From assembly GCF_039994875.1 (NCBI RefSeq), contig NZ_CP121196.1, positions 868,001-932,000 of the forward strand: a stretch of 64,000 nucleotides of DNA, read 5' to 3'. The translations under genes and the position numbers were made by a program. Shown in pieces: positions 1 through 8,731 of the stretch (its first letter is position 1; every line of letters begins with the position of its first letter). Below the pieces are notes generated by a model. That model was not told the DNA's origin, did not search any database, and worked only from the letters and a program-made list of their open reading frames with translations. Origin of the DNA: Telmatobacter sp. DSM 110680 (GTDB taxonomy: Bacteria; Acidobacteriota; Terriglobia; Terriglobales; Acidobacteriaceae).

Positions 1-2661
1 GCCTATCCGGGACGCATCCCGCCCTTCCGGCGAAACGAATTCGGCTTCACGAATGGCGGACCGGTCTACATCCCGCACGTTTACGATGGCCGCAAGCGGA
101 CCTTTTATTTCACCCAGTTCCAGGGCTTTCGCCAGGTGCTCGGGACGACGCAGGTAATGCCTGTGCCTTCGTCATCGGAGCGTCCCCAGGCGGGAAGTAA
201 CTATGTCAACCATGTGATCGTTTATCCGGATAAGAGCGTAGACACTCTTGCCCTGCCCGTCGATCCCTCGATTGCGGCGATCCTTGCACGGTATCCTCTG
301 CCCAATCTCGCGACCGGTTCTTTCGGCGTCAACACCTATGCGACGGCATCGAAAGTTGATACTAACGCCGATCAATTCTCAATCCGAATTGATCACAACT
401 TCACAGAGAAGGACAAGTTTTTTGCCCGGTTCAACTACGACAACCTGTCGGGTCCAACCACAAATCCAGACCAGACAGCAATTGATCCGCGATTCGGAGT
501 CCAGTACAACGATCACCAACGCAATGTTGCGGGCACGTATACTCGTTCGATCTCGCCGCACCTGATCCTCGAATCGATGATCAATATCACCCGCACAAGT
601 CCCGGCTTTCCTACGACCGACTACACCGATCCAGCCGTGAAGTTCAATGACGGCCTGTTTGAGGCATTCAATAGTGCTGCTGGTTCGGTCATGCAGGCAT
701 ACGGCAACCTCTTCCAGGGCTACCAATCGGTGTCGTACTCAAAGGGCAGCCACTCATTCCGGGCAGGATTTGAAACAAGGATCAATCGCGACACCACATA
801 CTTTGGCATCGCTCCGAACGGCGAATATGATTTCGGCGGAGGCACTGCGTATGCCACGACGAATATAACCTCCGCGAGTGGAACTCACGATATTCATGTT
901 GGTGATGCGTTGCCCGACACTTTTTCCAGCTTCATTACTGGAAGTCCGTTCGTCTATACCGTCGCACTCCCTCCCACATTTTCTTCCGGCGGGCAGCACA
1001 TCGGTCCTGCCGCGATCAACAGGGAAGACTATAACGCGTGGGTACAGGACACCTGGAAGGTCACTCCCAGGCTGACGCTCGATTACGGCGTTCGCTGGGA
1101 AGTCTACACTCCCATCTCCGAGCGTGCCCATCGCACCGGGCGCTTCCGCTCGGTTGATGGGCAAACGCAGTATTTAATAAATCCTCAGCCCGGCTACAAA
1201 ACCGATTGGAACGGCTGGGGACCGCGCATTCAAGCGGCTTGGCAAGCGACACCCAAAATCACAGCGCATATTGGCGGAGCCGTTACCGTGATTCCGCCGA
1301 ATATCTGGCAGGATAACTTTCTTACTGGCTCGACGCCCTACGTGATCTATCCCCGTCGTGTTTCGTCTTCCGCGGCGCCGTTCAGTTATGGCTACCAGAT
1401 ATTGCCTTCACAGTTGCCCGATGTCTACACGCCCGGCGGCACTAACATCTTTGCAAACAACACTCCCAAATCCGTTCCGTCGAACACGGTGATGGATGTA
1501 GACCGCTATCAGCGGGACCTTGCAGCGTTGACTGATTCGACCAGCATTACCCCTCTCAATTTATCTGGCGTCAATCCGGCATTCGGCATTGGCAGGCTCT
1601 TTACCTGGACGGTCGGCGCGGAACGGAAGTTCGGCAATTTGACTGCCGATGCGGCGTACGTTGGAACCGCAGCGCAGCACTTGCCCCGTTACGGCTTTCC
1701 GAACGCCTACCCCGGAGCAACCGCGGAATTCGCCAAAGATACAAAGTTCGACAGTGCGGGGAACGTGATCGGCGGATTTGGGGTTGAGAACGTGATTTTC
1801 AACGATTCGCACTCCAGTTATCACGCGCTACAAACCTCGCTGTCGGGTACTGTGGGTCACTCCGGTCCGGGAATTCAGGCGGGCTACACCTGGGGCAAAT
1901 CCATCGATAACACGAGCCTCGTACTTGGCGGAACCGGGTCAACTGGAGCAGTAGCTTCCGGCTTCTCGCAGAATCCACTAAATACACATGCTGAGAAGGC
2001 AGTATCGAATTTCGATGTCACACATGGATTCAGCATCAGCGCCGCTCAGGACCTCCATCTGTCGAGCATCAAATACATCGATGCGGCTCCCAGGGTGATC
2101 ACCAACGGCTGGGAGATGCTGGTGATCGCAAGCATCAACTCTGGATCTCCATTTACGGTTTACTCCGGAATCCAGCAGACTGGGGCGGGGTCGAACGGCG
2201 TCGATCGACCAAATCAGATTGCGAAGCCTCAGCTCTCCACAGCACGCAAAGACCGCGCAGACTACTTTGGTCATGGCGGAGGCGATGGTCCTGACTTCTT
2301 CAGCATTCCCGTGTTCCAGCCTGGCGGCACCGGGCCTAACCAGGGGTTGTTCGGGACGCTCGGGCGCAATTCTTTCCGTGGTCCGGCTTTCTACAACTAT
2401 GACTTTGCATTTATCAAAGACACGCCACTAGGGCGTCGAGCCAGCGGAGCCGAGAGGATGGGCCTGCAATTCCGAAGCGAATTCTTCAATCTCTTCAACA
2501 TTGTGAACATGGGTCTGCCTGCAAACATCCTGGGCGTTTCAACAAACACGACAGGCGGCGTGCCCTCAGCTGTCATCAGCCGCACGAATGGATTCGGGCA
2601 GATCAGCAAGACTGCTGGTACGTCGCGCCAGATCCAATTCTCACTTAAGTTAATTTATTAG
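1..2661 (+). CDS. TonB-dependent receptor, Oar-like (5' truncated by window edge)
   Basis: Outer-membrane receptor fragment. The reading frame is open from base 1; the first residues (FGFTNGGPVYIP, then a YDGRKRTFYF segment) match the plug/early-barrel signature of acidobacterial Oar-like receptors, so the first in-frame start at 136 is internal. The rest is typical barrel sequence with many aromatic/Gly beta strands, a late 'FRSEFFNLFNIVN' segment and a C-terminal strand ending in FSLKLIY, the aromatic end expected for outer-membrane insertion. Such proteins usually have an N-terminal carboxypeptidase-regulatory-like domain, which would lie outside the window. Ligand unknown; uptake of glycans, peptides or siderophores is possible. 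It is followed 163 bp later by a secreted serine hydrolase on the same strand. Confidence 0.93.
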   Translation, partial: AYPGRIPPFRRNEFGFTNGGPVYIPHVYDGRKRTFYFTQFQGFRQVLGTTQVMPVPSSSERPQAGSNYVNHVIVYPDKSVDTLALPVDPSIAAILARYPLPNLATGSFGVNTYATASKVDTNADQFSIRIDHNFTEKDKFFARFNYDNLSGPTTNPDQTAIDPRFGVQYNDHQRNVAGTYTRSISPHLILESMINITRTSPGFPTTDYTDPAVKFNDGLFEAFNSAAGSVMQAYGNLFQGYQSVSYSKGSHSFRAGFETRINRDTTYFGIAPNGEYDFGGGTAYATTNITSASGTHDIHVGDALPDTFSSFITGSPFVYTVALPPTFSSGGQHIGPAAINREDYNAWVQDTWKVTPRLTLDYGVRWEVYTPISERAHRTGRFRSVDGQTQYLINPQPGYKTDWNGWGPRIQAAWQATPKITAHIGGAVTVIPPNIWQDNFLTGSTPYVIYPRRVSSSAAPFSYGYQILPSQLPDVYTPGGTNIFANNTPKSVPSNTVMDVDRYQRDLAALTDSTSITPLNLSGVNPAFGIGRLFTWTVGAERKFGNLTADAAYVGTAAQHLPRYGFPNAYPGATAEFAKDTKFDSAGNVIGGFGVENVIFNDSHSSYHALQTSLSGTVGHSGPGIQAGYTWGKSIDNTSLVLGGTGSTGAVASGFSQNPLNTHAEKAVSNFDVTHGFSISAAQDLHLSSIKYIDAAPRVITNGWEMLVIASINSGSPFTVYSGIQQTGAGSNGVDRPNQIAKPQLSTARKDRADYFGHGGGDGPDFFSIPVFQPGGTGPNQGLFGTLGRNSFRGPAFYNYDFAFIKDTPLGRRASGAERMGLQFRSEFFNLFNIVNMGLPANILGVSTNTTGGVPSAVISRTNGFGQISKTAGTSRQIQFSLKLIY

Positions 2662-2824
2662 CGATAAGCAGGCCGGGTGGTCCAGAGTACCGCCCGGTGC
2701 TGCCGTGCTTCAGGCGGCAACCGCCCTCTGCTATAAAGGACTGGCATTTACGGCTGGCAATCATTGCGCTGCGAACTTGTCGCGATTGCGCTCGTAACAG
2801 TATTGCTGGCCGCGGGGAGAACTC

Positions 2825-4174
2825 ATGAGACACGCCTCGTCCCTATCCGCATTTCGAGCCGTTTCTGTGGCGGCTATGCTTGCGTTCAGTACATGCCTGT
2901 CCATTGCGCAGCAGAGCGCGAAGCCGGCACCGAACTATCCGCTCGATCTAAACGTTGTAAAGCCGGAGACCGTTGGATTTTCTTCAGAGCGCCTTGAGCG
3001 GTTGCACGCAATGATGCAGCAGGCGGTCGATCAAAAGCAGCTCGCCGGCGTCGTCACGATCCTTGCCCGCCACGGGAAAGTTATCGATTACAGGACCTAT
3101 GGTTATCGTGACGTTGCGGCCAGCGCACCGATGACCAAGGATGTCATCTTCCGCGATTTTTCGATGACGAAGCCCGTGACCGGTGTGGCCATGATGATCC
3201 TCTACGAACAGGGAAAGTGGCTGCCCTCAGACCCCATCTCCAAATTCATACCTGAATTCGCGCACCTGAAGGTCTACAAAGGCGTAGACTCCAGCGGAAA
3301 CCTTATCTTGACGGATCCAGATCATCCTCCCACCATGCGCGAACTGATGACGCACACGGCTGGATTCACGTACGGATTTTTCGGCGACACTCCCGTCGAC
3401 AAGATGTATCGCGACGCGAACCTCCTGGCTTCGGCCAATCTGCAGGAGTTCATCGACAAGCTGGCCAAGATCCCGCTGCTCTATCAGCCCGGCCAAGGAT
3501 GGACCTACAGCATGTCCATGGATGTCCAGGGTTACATTGTCGAAAAGCTTTCCGGCAAATCGCTCCCTGATTTCGTGCGCGACAACATCTATGTGCCACT
3601 TGAAATGCGCGATGCCGGCTTTTTCGTTCCTGCTGACAAGCGCAGCCGATTCTCAGTGCTCTATCGTAGCAGCCCAACCGGAGAGTTGGTTGCGGATCCC
3701 AGCGCCAGCCACAGATCAGGCGATTACGATGTGCAGCCGACGATGCCTTCAGGCGGAGGCGGCATGGTCTCTACGGCGGAGGATTATTACCGCTTCGCGA
3801 CCATGCTTCTGAATAGCGGCGAGCTGGACGGCAAGCGAATTTTGTCGCCCGCGACGGTCAAACTGATGACCTCGAACCATGTTCCCACGGAGTTGCTCAC
3901 CGGCAAGTTCGGCATTGGCTCCCAGGTGATGAGGCCAGGGTTTGGCTATGGGTATGACTGCGCAGTTGTCTTCGATCCGCCTGAAGCCAATCTCCCCGAC
4001 GGCAAAGGAACGTTTTTCTGGGACGGCGCCGCGGGCACGTGGTTCTGGGTCGATCCCGTCAACGATATTGTGTTCGTTGGGATGATCCAGCGGATGATGA
4101 GCCCGGACAACGGAAGGCTGGAGTACAGCGCACACGCGGTCGTCGACCAGGCTCTCGTGGATCCGTCAAAATAG
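2825..4174 (+). CDS. Secreted beta-lactamase-fold serine hydrolase
   Basis: 449 aa member of the class C beta-lactamase/esterase/DD-peptidase-like family (Pfam Beta-lactamase). A signal peptide covers about residues 1-28 (hydrophobic AVSVAAMLAFSTC, cleavage near IAQ). The catalytic S-x-x-K motif is S113-M-T-K116. The second motif is Y228-S-M, where many relatives have Y-x-N. The third motif is WDGAAGT near the C-terminus instead of KTG, as seen in EstB-type esterases. The ATG at 2825 follows GGGGAGA. The variant motifs favour an esterase or peptidase over an antibiotic-resistance enzyme; substrate unknown. It is convergent with the M20 hydrolase downstream. Confidence 0.9.
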   Translation: MRHASSLSAFRAVSVAAMLAFSTCLSIAQQSAKPAPNYPLDLNVVKPETVGFSSERLERLHAMMQQAVDQKQLAGVVTILARHGKVIDYRTYGYRDVAASAPMTKDVIFRDFSMTKPVTGVAMMILYEQGKWLPSDPISKFIPEFAHLKVYKGVDSSGNLILTDPDHPPTMRELMTHTAGFTYGFFGDTPVDKMYRDANLLASANLQEFIDKLAKIPLLYQPGQGWTYSMSMDVQGYIVEKLSGKSLPDFVRDNIYVPLEMRDAGFFVPADKRSRFSVLYRSSPTGELVADPSASHRSGDYDVQPTMPSGGGGMVSTAEDYYRFATMLLNSGELDGKRILSPATVKLMTSNHVPTELLTGKFGIGSQVMRPGFGYGYDCAVVFDPPEANLPDGKGTFFWDGAAGTWFWVDPVNDIVFVGMIQRMMSPDNGRLEYSAHAVVDQALVDPSK

Positions 4175-4206
4175 ACAGCTCAGGCGATTATCGATGGACG
4201 AAGTTA

Positions 4207-5550
4207 CTACTTCAGCAGGTCGAGCGCCATCGCCGTCATCGCTGTTACTCCCGTCTCGATTGCGGGTGCATAGACCGGAGCAAACAAAGCGGAGTGCAGA
4301 CTCGGCAGCGAAACGCCTGTCTTCTTGCTTTCCGCCAGCTTGCTGGCATCGGCTGCTCCCAGCCAATACATCACGCCGGGGATTTTCCCGTCTAGGGTGA
4401 ACAGTCCCACGTCTTCGCTGCCCATCACAGCTTTGGCTTCCTCAACGCGGCCCTTTCCCAACGCTGCCACTGCCGATGCACGCAGACGTTCCGCGAGCGC
4501 AGGATCGTTGAAGGTCTCCGGCGTGCTCTCGCCCAGCGTCACCACCGGCATGCGGTCCTCGGGGATGCCGTACGACTCGGCGAGACCTTTTGCAGTGCGG
4601 CGAATGTCCGCGATTATCGCGTCACGCACCGCAGGCGAGTAGGTCCGCAGCGAAATTCCCAATTGCACTTCGTCGGGAATGATGTTGTTCTTCGTCCCAC
4701 CGTGAATTGTGCCCACCGTCAACACCGCTGGTTGCTGCGGATCAATCTGGCGGCTGACGATGGTCTGGGCCACCAGCACGAACTCCGCAGCCAGCACGAT
4801 CGGGTCTTTTCCAGCTTCGGGTCGTGAGCCGTGGCCGCCAATCCCACGCATCGTGACAGTGATTCCGTTGGAGCTCGCGAGCAGCGGGCCGCCTTTGATG
4901 GAGATGGATCCCGCCGCTACGTCATTGGAATCGTGCTCCGCTACCACGAAGTCGGGACGCCCGAAACGCCCGTACAGACCGTCCGCCAGCATTGCTTTAG
5001 AGCCGTCAATCATCTCTTCTGAGGGTTGACCGATGAGCATCAAGGTTCCATGCCACTGGCTCTTGCGTTCCGCCAATTCACGCGCAGCGCCCAGCAGAAC
5101 CGTCATATGGATGTCGTGTCCGCACGCGTGCATCACGCCTACGTCCTGCCCTTGCGCATTGGTCGAGCGCACTTTCGATGCGTAATCGAGACCGGTCTTT
5201 TCTTCCACGGGTAGTGCATCCATATCGGCGCGAATCAGCACGCGCGGTCCGGCGCCATTCTGCAACATGGCCACTACGCCGTACGCTTGTGAGCCATCCG
5301 GATACTTGCCTACGCGCTCCGTTACGGTGTATCCCAGCTTGCGCAGTTCTCCCGCGACAAATGCGGATGTCTTTTCTTCGTGGTGCGATAGCTCGGGATT
5401 GCGATGCAGGTGCTTGTAAGTCTCGGTCAGTGCCGGCAACTGCCGTTTGGCCGAAGCTGCAAGGTCTGATGGTGCAGAGCCTACGTTCTGCGCCACTAAC
5501 GCACAGGGTGCCACCACCGTTGCCACAAGCACTGAGAGAGTTCGCCTCAT
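4207..5550 (-). CDS. Secreted M20 family amidohydrolase / metallopeptidase
   Basis: 447 aa zinc amidohydrolase of the M20D group (hippurate/IAA-amino-acid hydrolase-like), removing N-acyl groups from amino acids or short peptides. Residues 1-21 form a signal peptide (LSVLVATVVAPCALVAQ). The metal-site motif RADMDALPVE is at 107-116, HACGHD with H141, C143, H145 and D146 follows, and the catalytic pair E178-E179 sits in GQPSEE. The dimerisation-domain segment GIGGHGSRPEAGKDP is present. Length is slightly above the usual 390-430 aa because of the signal peptide. It runs towards the serine hydrolase with about 30 bp between stop codons. Confidence 0.92.
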   Translation of the reverse strand: MRRTLSVLVATVVAPCALVAQNVGSAPSDLAASAKRQLPALTETYKHLHRNPELSHHEEKTSAFVAGELRKLGYTVTERVGKYPDGSQAYGVVAMLQNGAGPRVLIRADMDALPVEEKTGLDYASKVRSTNAQGQDVGVMHACGHDIHMTVLLGAARELAERKSQWHGTLMLIGQPSEEMIDGSKAMLADGLYGRFGRPDFVVAEHDSNDVAAGSISIKGGPLLASSNGITVTMRGIGGHGSRPEAGKDPIVLAAEFVLVAQTIVSRQIDPQQPAVLTVGTIHGGTKNNIIPDEVQLGISLRTYSPAVRDAIIADIRRTAKGLAESYGIPEDRMPVVTLGESTPETFNDPALAERLRASAVAALGKGRVEEAKAVMGSEDVGLFTLDGKIPGVMYWLGAADASKLAESKKTGVSLPSLHSALFAPVYAPAIETGVTAMTAMALDLLK

Positions 5551-5642
5551 GCTTCAAAGCCTCCACAAGAATCTTCGGCGAGCCTAACATGTTAATCTGA
5601 CAGCGTCTCGAGTTCAAATTCTCTCACTGAAAAATCTTCCTA

Positions 5643-5671
5643 TTGCATTCCCATAGAAACCGGCGTACATT
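5643..5671 (+). promoter_or_regulatory. Sigma-70-type promoter for the padR-ADOP operon
   Basis: TTGCAT (5643-5648) and TACATT (5666-5671) are separated by 17 bp and lie 30 bp before the padR start codon. An exact 9-bp direct repeat, TCCTATTGC, occurs at 5638-5646 (over the -35) and 5674-5682 (around the expected transcription start). It is a candidate binding site for PadR autoregulation, by inference only. Confidence 0.5.
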
Positions 5672-5701
5672 GCTCCTATTGCTTGGCAAGAGGAGCAGAC
5701 A

Positions 5702-6043
5702 ATGGGCGACAAAACCGATGTTTGGCAGGGCACGCTGGCCTTGATGATTCTGAAAACACTTGAGACTATGGGCCCGCAACATGGGTATGGGCTCGCTCGC
5801 CGTATCGAGCAGACCAGCGGCGATCTGCTCCAGCTCAACTACGGCACGCTCTATCCGGCCCTGCTGAAGCTTGAGCAGGAGGGATACGTTCGCTCCGAGT
5901 GGGGCACCTCCGATAACAACCGCAAAGCGAAGTTCTACGAACTGACCAAAGCCGGCCACAAGCAGGTGCGCAAGGCGGCAGCCGAGTGGGAGCAGGCGAC
6001 TGAAATTCTTTCGCGCTTTCTGACTCCCGCCGAAGGCGCATAG
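5702..6043 (+). CDS. PadR family transcriptional regulator
   Basis: 113 aa winged-helix regulator. Recognisable PadR signatures are the [25 protein letters not shown] helix-turn-helix region (two overlapping parts), the wing segment [21 protein letters not shown], and [11 protein letters not shown] before a C-terminal dimerisation helix. The ATG follows AGAGGAG. It lies 10 bp before the first of four permease genes and is probably the first gene of that operon. PadR proteins generally repress, and the family is known to accompany ADOP permeases, so the likely role is control of this operon; the inducing signal is unknown. Confidence 0.95.
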   Translation: MGDKTDVWQGTLALMILKTLETMGPQHGYGLARRIEQTSGDLLQLNYGTLYPALLKLEQEGYVRSEWGTSDNNRKAKFYELTKAGHKQVRKAAAEWEQATEILSRFLTPAEGA

Positions 6044-6053
6044 CGGAGAACGT

Positions 6054-8723
6054 ATGAGTACCCTGCCAGCAAAATTTCGTGCCTTCTGGCGCCGGCTTCA
6101 TGGCACGCTGCGTACCGGAGATGCCGCGCACGACTTCGATGCGGAACTCGAAGCGCATGTCGCGATGGATGCGGCGGCGGGCATTGAGGCTGGCCTTTCT
6201 CCAACAGAGGCCCGTCGTCAGGCGCTGCTGCGGCTCGGCGGTGCGGAACAAACACGACAGGCTTACCGCGAGCGGCGCGGTCTGCTGTGGATAGAAAACT
6301 TCTCTCAGGACCTTCGCTACGGCCTTCGCACATTACGTCGGACGCCAGGCTTCACCGTGACGGCCGTGCTTACGCTGGGTCTCGGCATTGGAGCGTGTAC
6401 GGCGATCTTCAGTCTCGTGAATGCCGTGCTCATTCGCTCACTGCCTTACGGAGATCCTCAGCGTCTCGTTTATCTGTTTACTCCAAATCCAAATCTGAAA
6501 ATTCCGCCCGAAGTGATCTGTCCGCGCTACGGCGATTTTTATGACATCAAGCGCGAGAATAAATCGTTCGCAGACATGACTTCGTACGAGCAGGCCTTGT
6601 TCAAAGTCCCGATCCAGGGAGCGACGGAGACGGTCGAAGCAGCGCGCGTAGATGAAGGCTTTTTTTCAACGCTCCAGTCCACGCCGGAACTGGGCCGCAC
6701 GATCAACGCCGATGACAATCAACCCGGCCACTCGAAGGTTGCCGTCATCAGCCATTCGCTTTGGGTGTCGATGTTCGGGGCGAACGCAGACGTCCTGAAG
6801 CGCTCGCTGCAACTTGATAACGCGATGTATCAGATTATCGGCGTGATGCCCCCCAAGTTCGAGTACCCGTTCAACTCGGATCTGCCCTACGGAAACCCGC
6901 ACATTGTCTCCACGCGAATCTGGGTACCGCTCGCGTTGACGCCGAAGCAGAAGGCGGATCGTGACATCGATGACAATGTAGCCGTTGCGCGCCTGCGCCC
7001 AGGAGTATCCATCGAGCAGGCGCAGTCAGAGTTTGGCACGATGATGGCTCGTTTCAACCGCCTGTATCCCGGTCAGCTTGGCGATTGGGGCGCGCTGGTG
7101 GAGAGCTTCACGGGACTCTCGATTGGCCCGGTGCGACCGCTGATGAATCTGCTGCTCGGCACTGTCGCCCTCGTGCTTCTGATTGCCTGCGGAAACGCCG
7201 CCAATCTGCTGCTGGCGCGCGCGGCTGAGCGTGGTCGCGAGTTGAGCGTGCGTTCCGCGCTTGGCGCTGGCCGCGGCCGAATGGTACGGCAGCTTCTGAC
7301 CGAATCGCTGCTGATTGGGATCGGTGGCTGCGCGGTCGGTATGATGCTTGCGTTTATCTTCCTGCGCGTGCTGCCGCGTCTCGATCCCGGCAACATTCCG
7401 CGACTGAATGAAGCCTCTCTTGACGGGCGTGTGCTGCTGGTCGCAATCGTGGCTTCAATGTTGACAAGCATGATCGCCGGCCTGTTGCCCGCTGCGAGTG
7501 CCTCGCGTATGCAACTCACAGACTTTCTGAAGTCGCACAACGGACCGGGGAGATCAGCGGGACACAGCCGTTTGCAGAGCGCGTTGATCGTCGCGCAAAC
7601 CGCCATGGTTGTGGTGCTGCTTGCTGGCGCCGGCTTGCTGATGCGCAGTTACATCAACGTCATCTCGGTGGATACGGGCTTTTCGCAGTCCACGTTGACC
7701 ATGAACATCGCGCTCGGCGACCGCTACGACCAGCCACAGTCAGGTCGCGCAGCCTACTTAAAAAGCATCCTCGAGAAGATCAGCAAACTTCCAGGAGTGA
7801 TTTCAGCTGGCGCGGTCAGTGACCTGCCGTTGGCGAAGAGCGAGAGCCTTTCCACTTTCAGGATTGATGGCTTCGCAAACCAGAAAGGTCAGATCGTCGA
7901 AGCACGATCGATTACGCCCAACTATTTTGACGCGATGCAAATCCCGCTCATCGCTGGACGATACTTCAGTGAAAGCGACGATCCGGGTCCCGCGCATCCC
8001 GTCATCATCAACGAGCGATTTGCCCGGACCTACTTTTCCAATCGCAATCCGATTGGCGGGCGGATCAGCACGGACGAAAAGCAGGCGCAATGGGGCACGG
8101 TGGTCGGCGTTGTTGCTGACGTACGCCACACAAGCCTGGAAGAGGAGCCGCAGGCACAGATGTACAGCCCGAGCTACGATACGCGCGAGAACTCGCTCGC
8201 CGTGCGGTCGTCGCTTCCACCCGCGGTGATGGTTAATGAAATTCGTTCGGCATTGAAGACGACCGATCCAGATGTAACATTTTCCGATGTCCGCACCATG
8301 GGCGACCTGGTCTCGCTCGCAAGTGCGCGACGGCGGTTCCAGACATCGCTTCTCGTGGCGTTCGCCGCCATCGCATTGGTGCTGGCGCTGGTGGGCCTCT
8401 ACGGTCTGATGGCATTCTCAGTGAACCGGCGCATGCGCGAAGTGGGCATCCGCATGGCGCTCGGAGCAGAGCGCGGCGATGTCCTGCTCCTGATTCTGAA
8501 GAACGCTTCTGTGCTCGTGGTCAGCGGACTTTTTACAGGGTTGTTCTGCACGTGGCTCATCACGCGTTTGCTCAAGTCATTTCTCTTCGGAGTAAGCGAA
8601 CACGATCCATTGACAGTGATTTCTATATCTGTGCTGCTTGTTGTCTGCGGGCTGGTTGCTGCGCTTGTCCCAGCTCGTCGTGCGGCATCCATCGACCCGA
8701 TGCAGGCGTTGCGTACCGAATAG
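6054..8723 (+). CDS. ADOP family ABC-type permease (first of four)
   Basis: 889 aa inner-membrane protein of the acidobacterial duplicated orphan permease family. Residues about 20-90 are soluble and helical ([13 protein letters not shown] ... [12 protein letters not shown]), resembling PadR-associated HAAS-type domains. TM1 follows ([26 protein letters not shown]), then a MacB-like periplasmic domain, an FtsX domain with the [18 protein letters not shown] loop, a second periplasmic domain, and a second FtsX domain with [18 protein letters not shown]. It ends [16 protein letters not shown]. It starts 10 bp after padR with CGGAGA as ribosome-binding site. No ATPase gene is nearby, so energy source and substrate are unknown. 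Confidence 0.93.
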   Translation: MSTLPAKFRAFWRRLHGTLRTGDAAHDFDAELEAHVAMDAAAGIEAGLSPTEARRQALLRLGGAEQTRQAYRERRGLLWIENFSQDLRYGLRTLRRTPGFTVTAVLTLGLGIGACTAIFSLVNAVLIRSLPYGDPQRLVYLFTPNPNLKIPPEVICPRYGDFYDIKRENKSFADMTSYEQALFKVPIQGATETVEAARVDEGFFSTLQSTPELGRTINADDNQPGHSKVAVISHSLWVSMFGANADVLKRSLQLDNAMYQIIGVMPPKFEYPFNSDLPYGNPHIVSTRIWVPLALTPKQKADRDIDDNVAVARLRPGVSIEQAQSEFGTMMARFNRLYPGQLGDWGALVESFTGLSIGPVRPLMNLLLGTVALVLLIACGNAANLLLARAAERGRELSVRSALGAGRGRMVRQLLTESLLIGIGGCAVGMMLAFIFLRVLPRLDPGNIPRLNEASLDGRVLLVAIVASMLTSMIAGLLPAASASRMQLTDFLKSHNGPGRSAGHSRLQSALIVAQTAMVVVLLAGAGLLMRSYINVISVDTGFSQSTLTMNIALGDRYDQPQSGRAAYLKSILEKISKLPGVISAGAVSDLPLAKSESLSTFRIDGFANQKGQIVEARSITPNYFDAMQIPLIAGRYFSESDDPGPAHPVIINERFARTYFSNRNPIGGRISTDEKQAQWGTVVGVVADVRHTSLEEEPQAQMYSPSYDTRENSLAVRSSLPPAVMVNEIRSALKTTDPDVTFSDVRTMGDLVSLASARRRFQTSLLVAFAAIALVLALVGLYGLMAFSVNRRMREVGIRMALGAERGDVLLLILKNASVLVVSGLFTGLFCTWLITRLLKSFLFGVSEHDPLTVISISVLLVVCGLVAALVPARRAASIDPMQALRTE

Positions 8724-8731
8724 GAGAGGCA

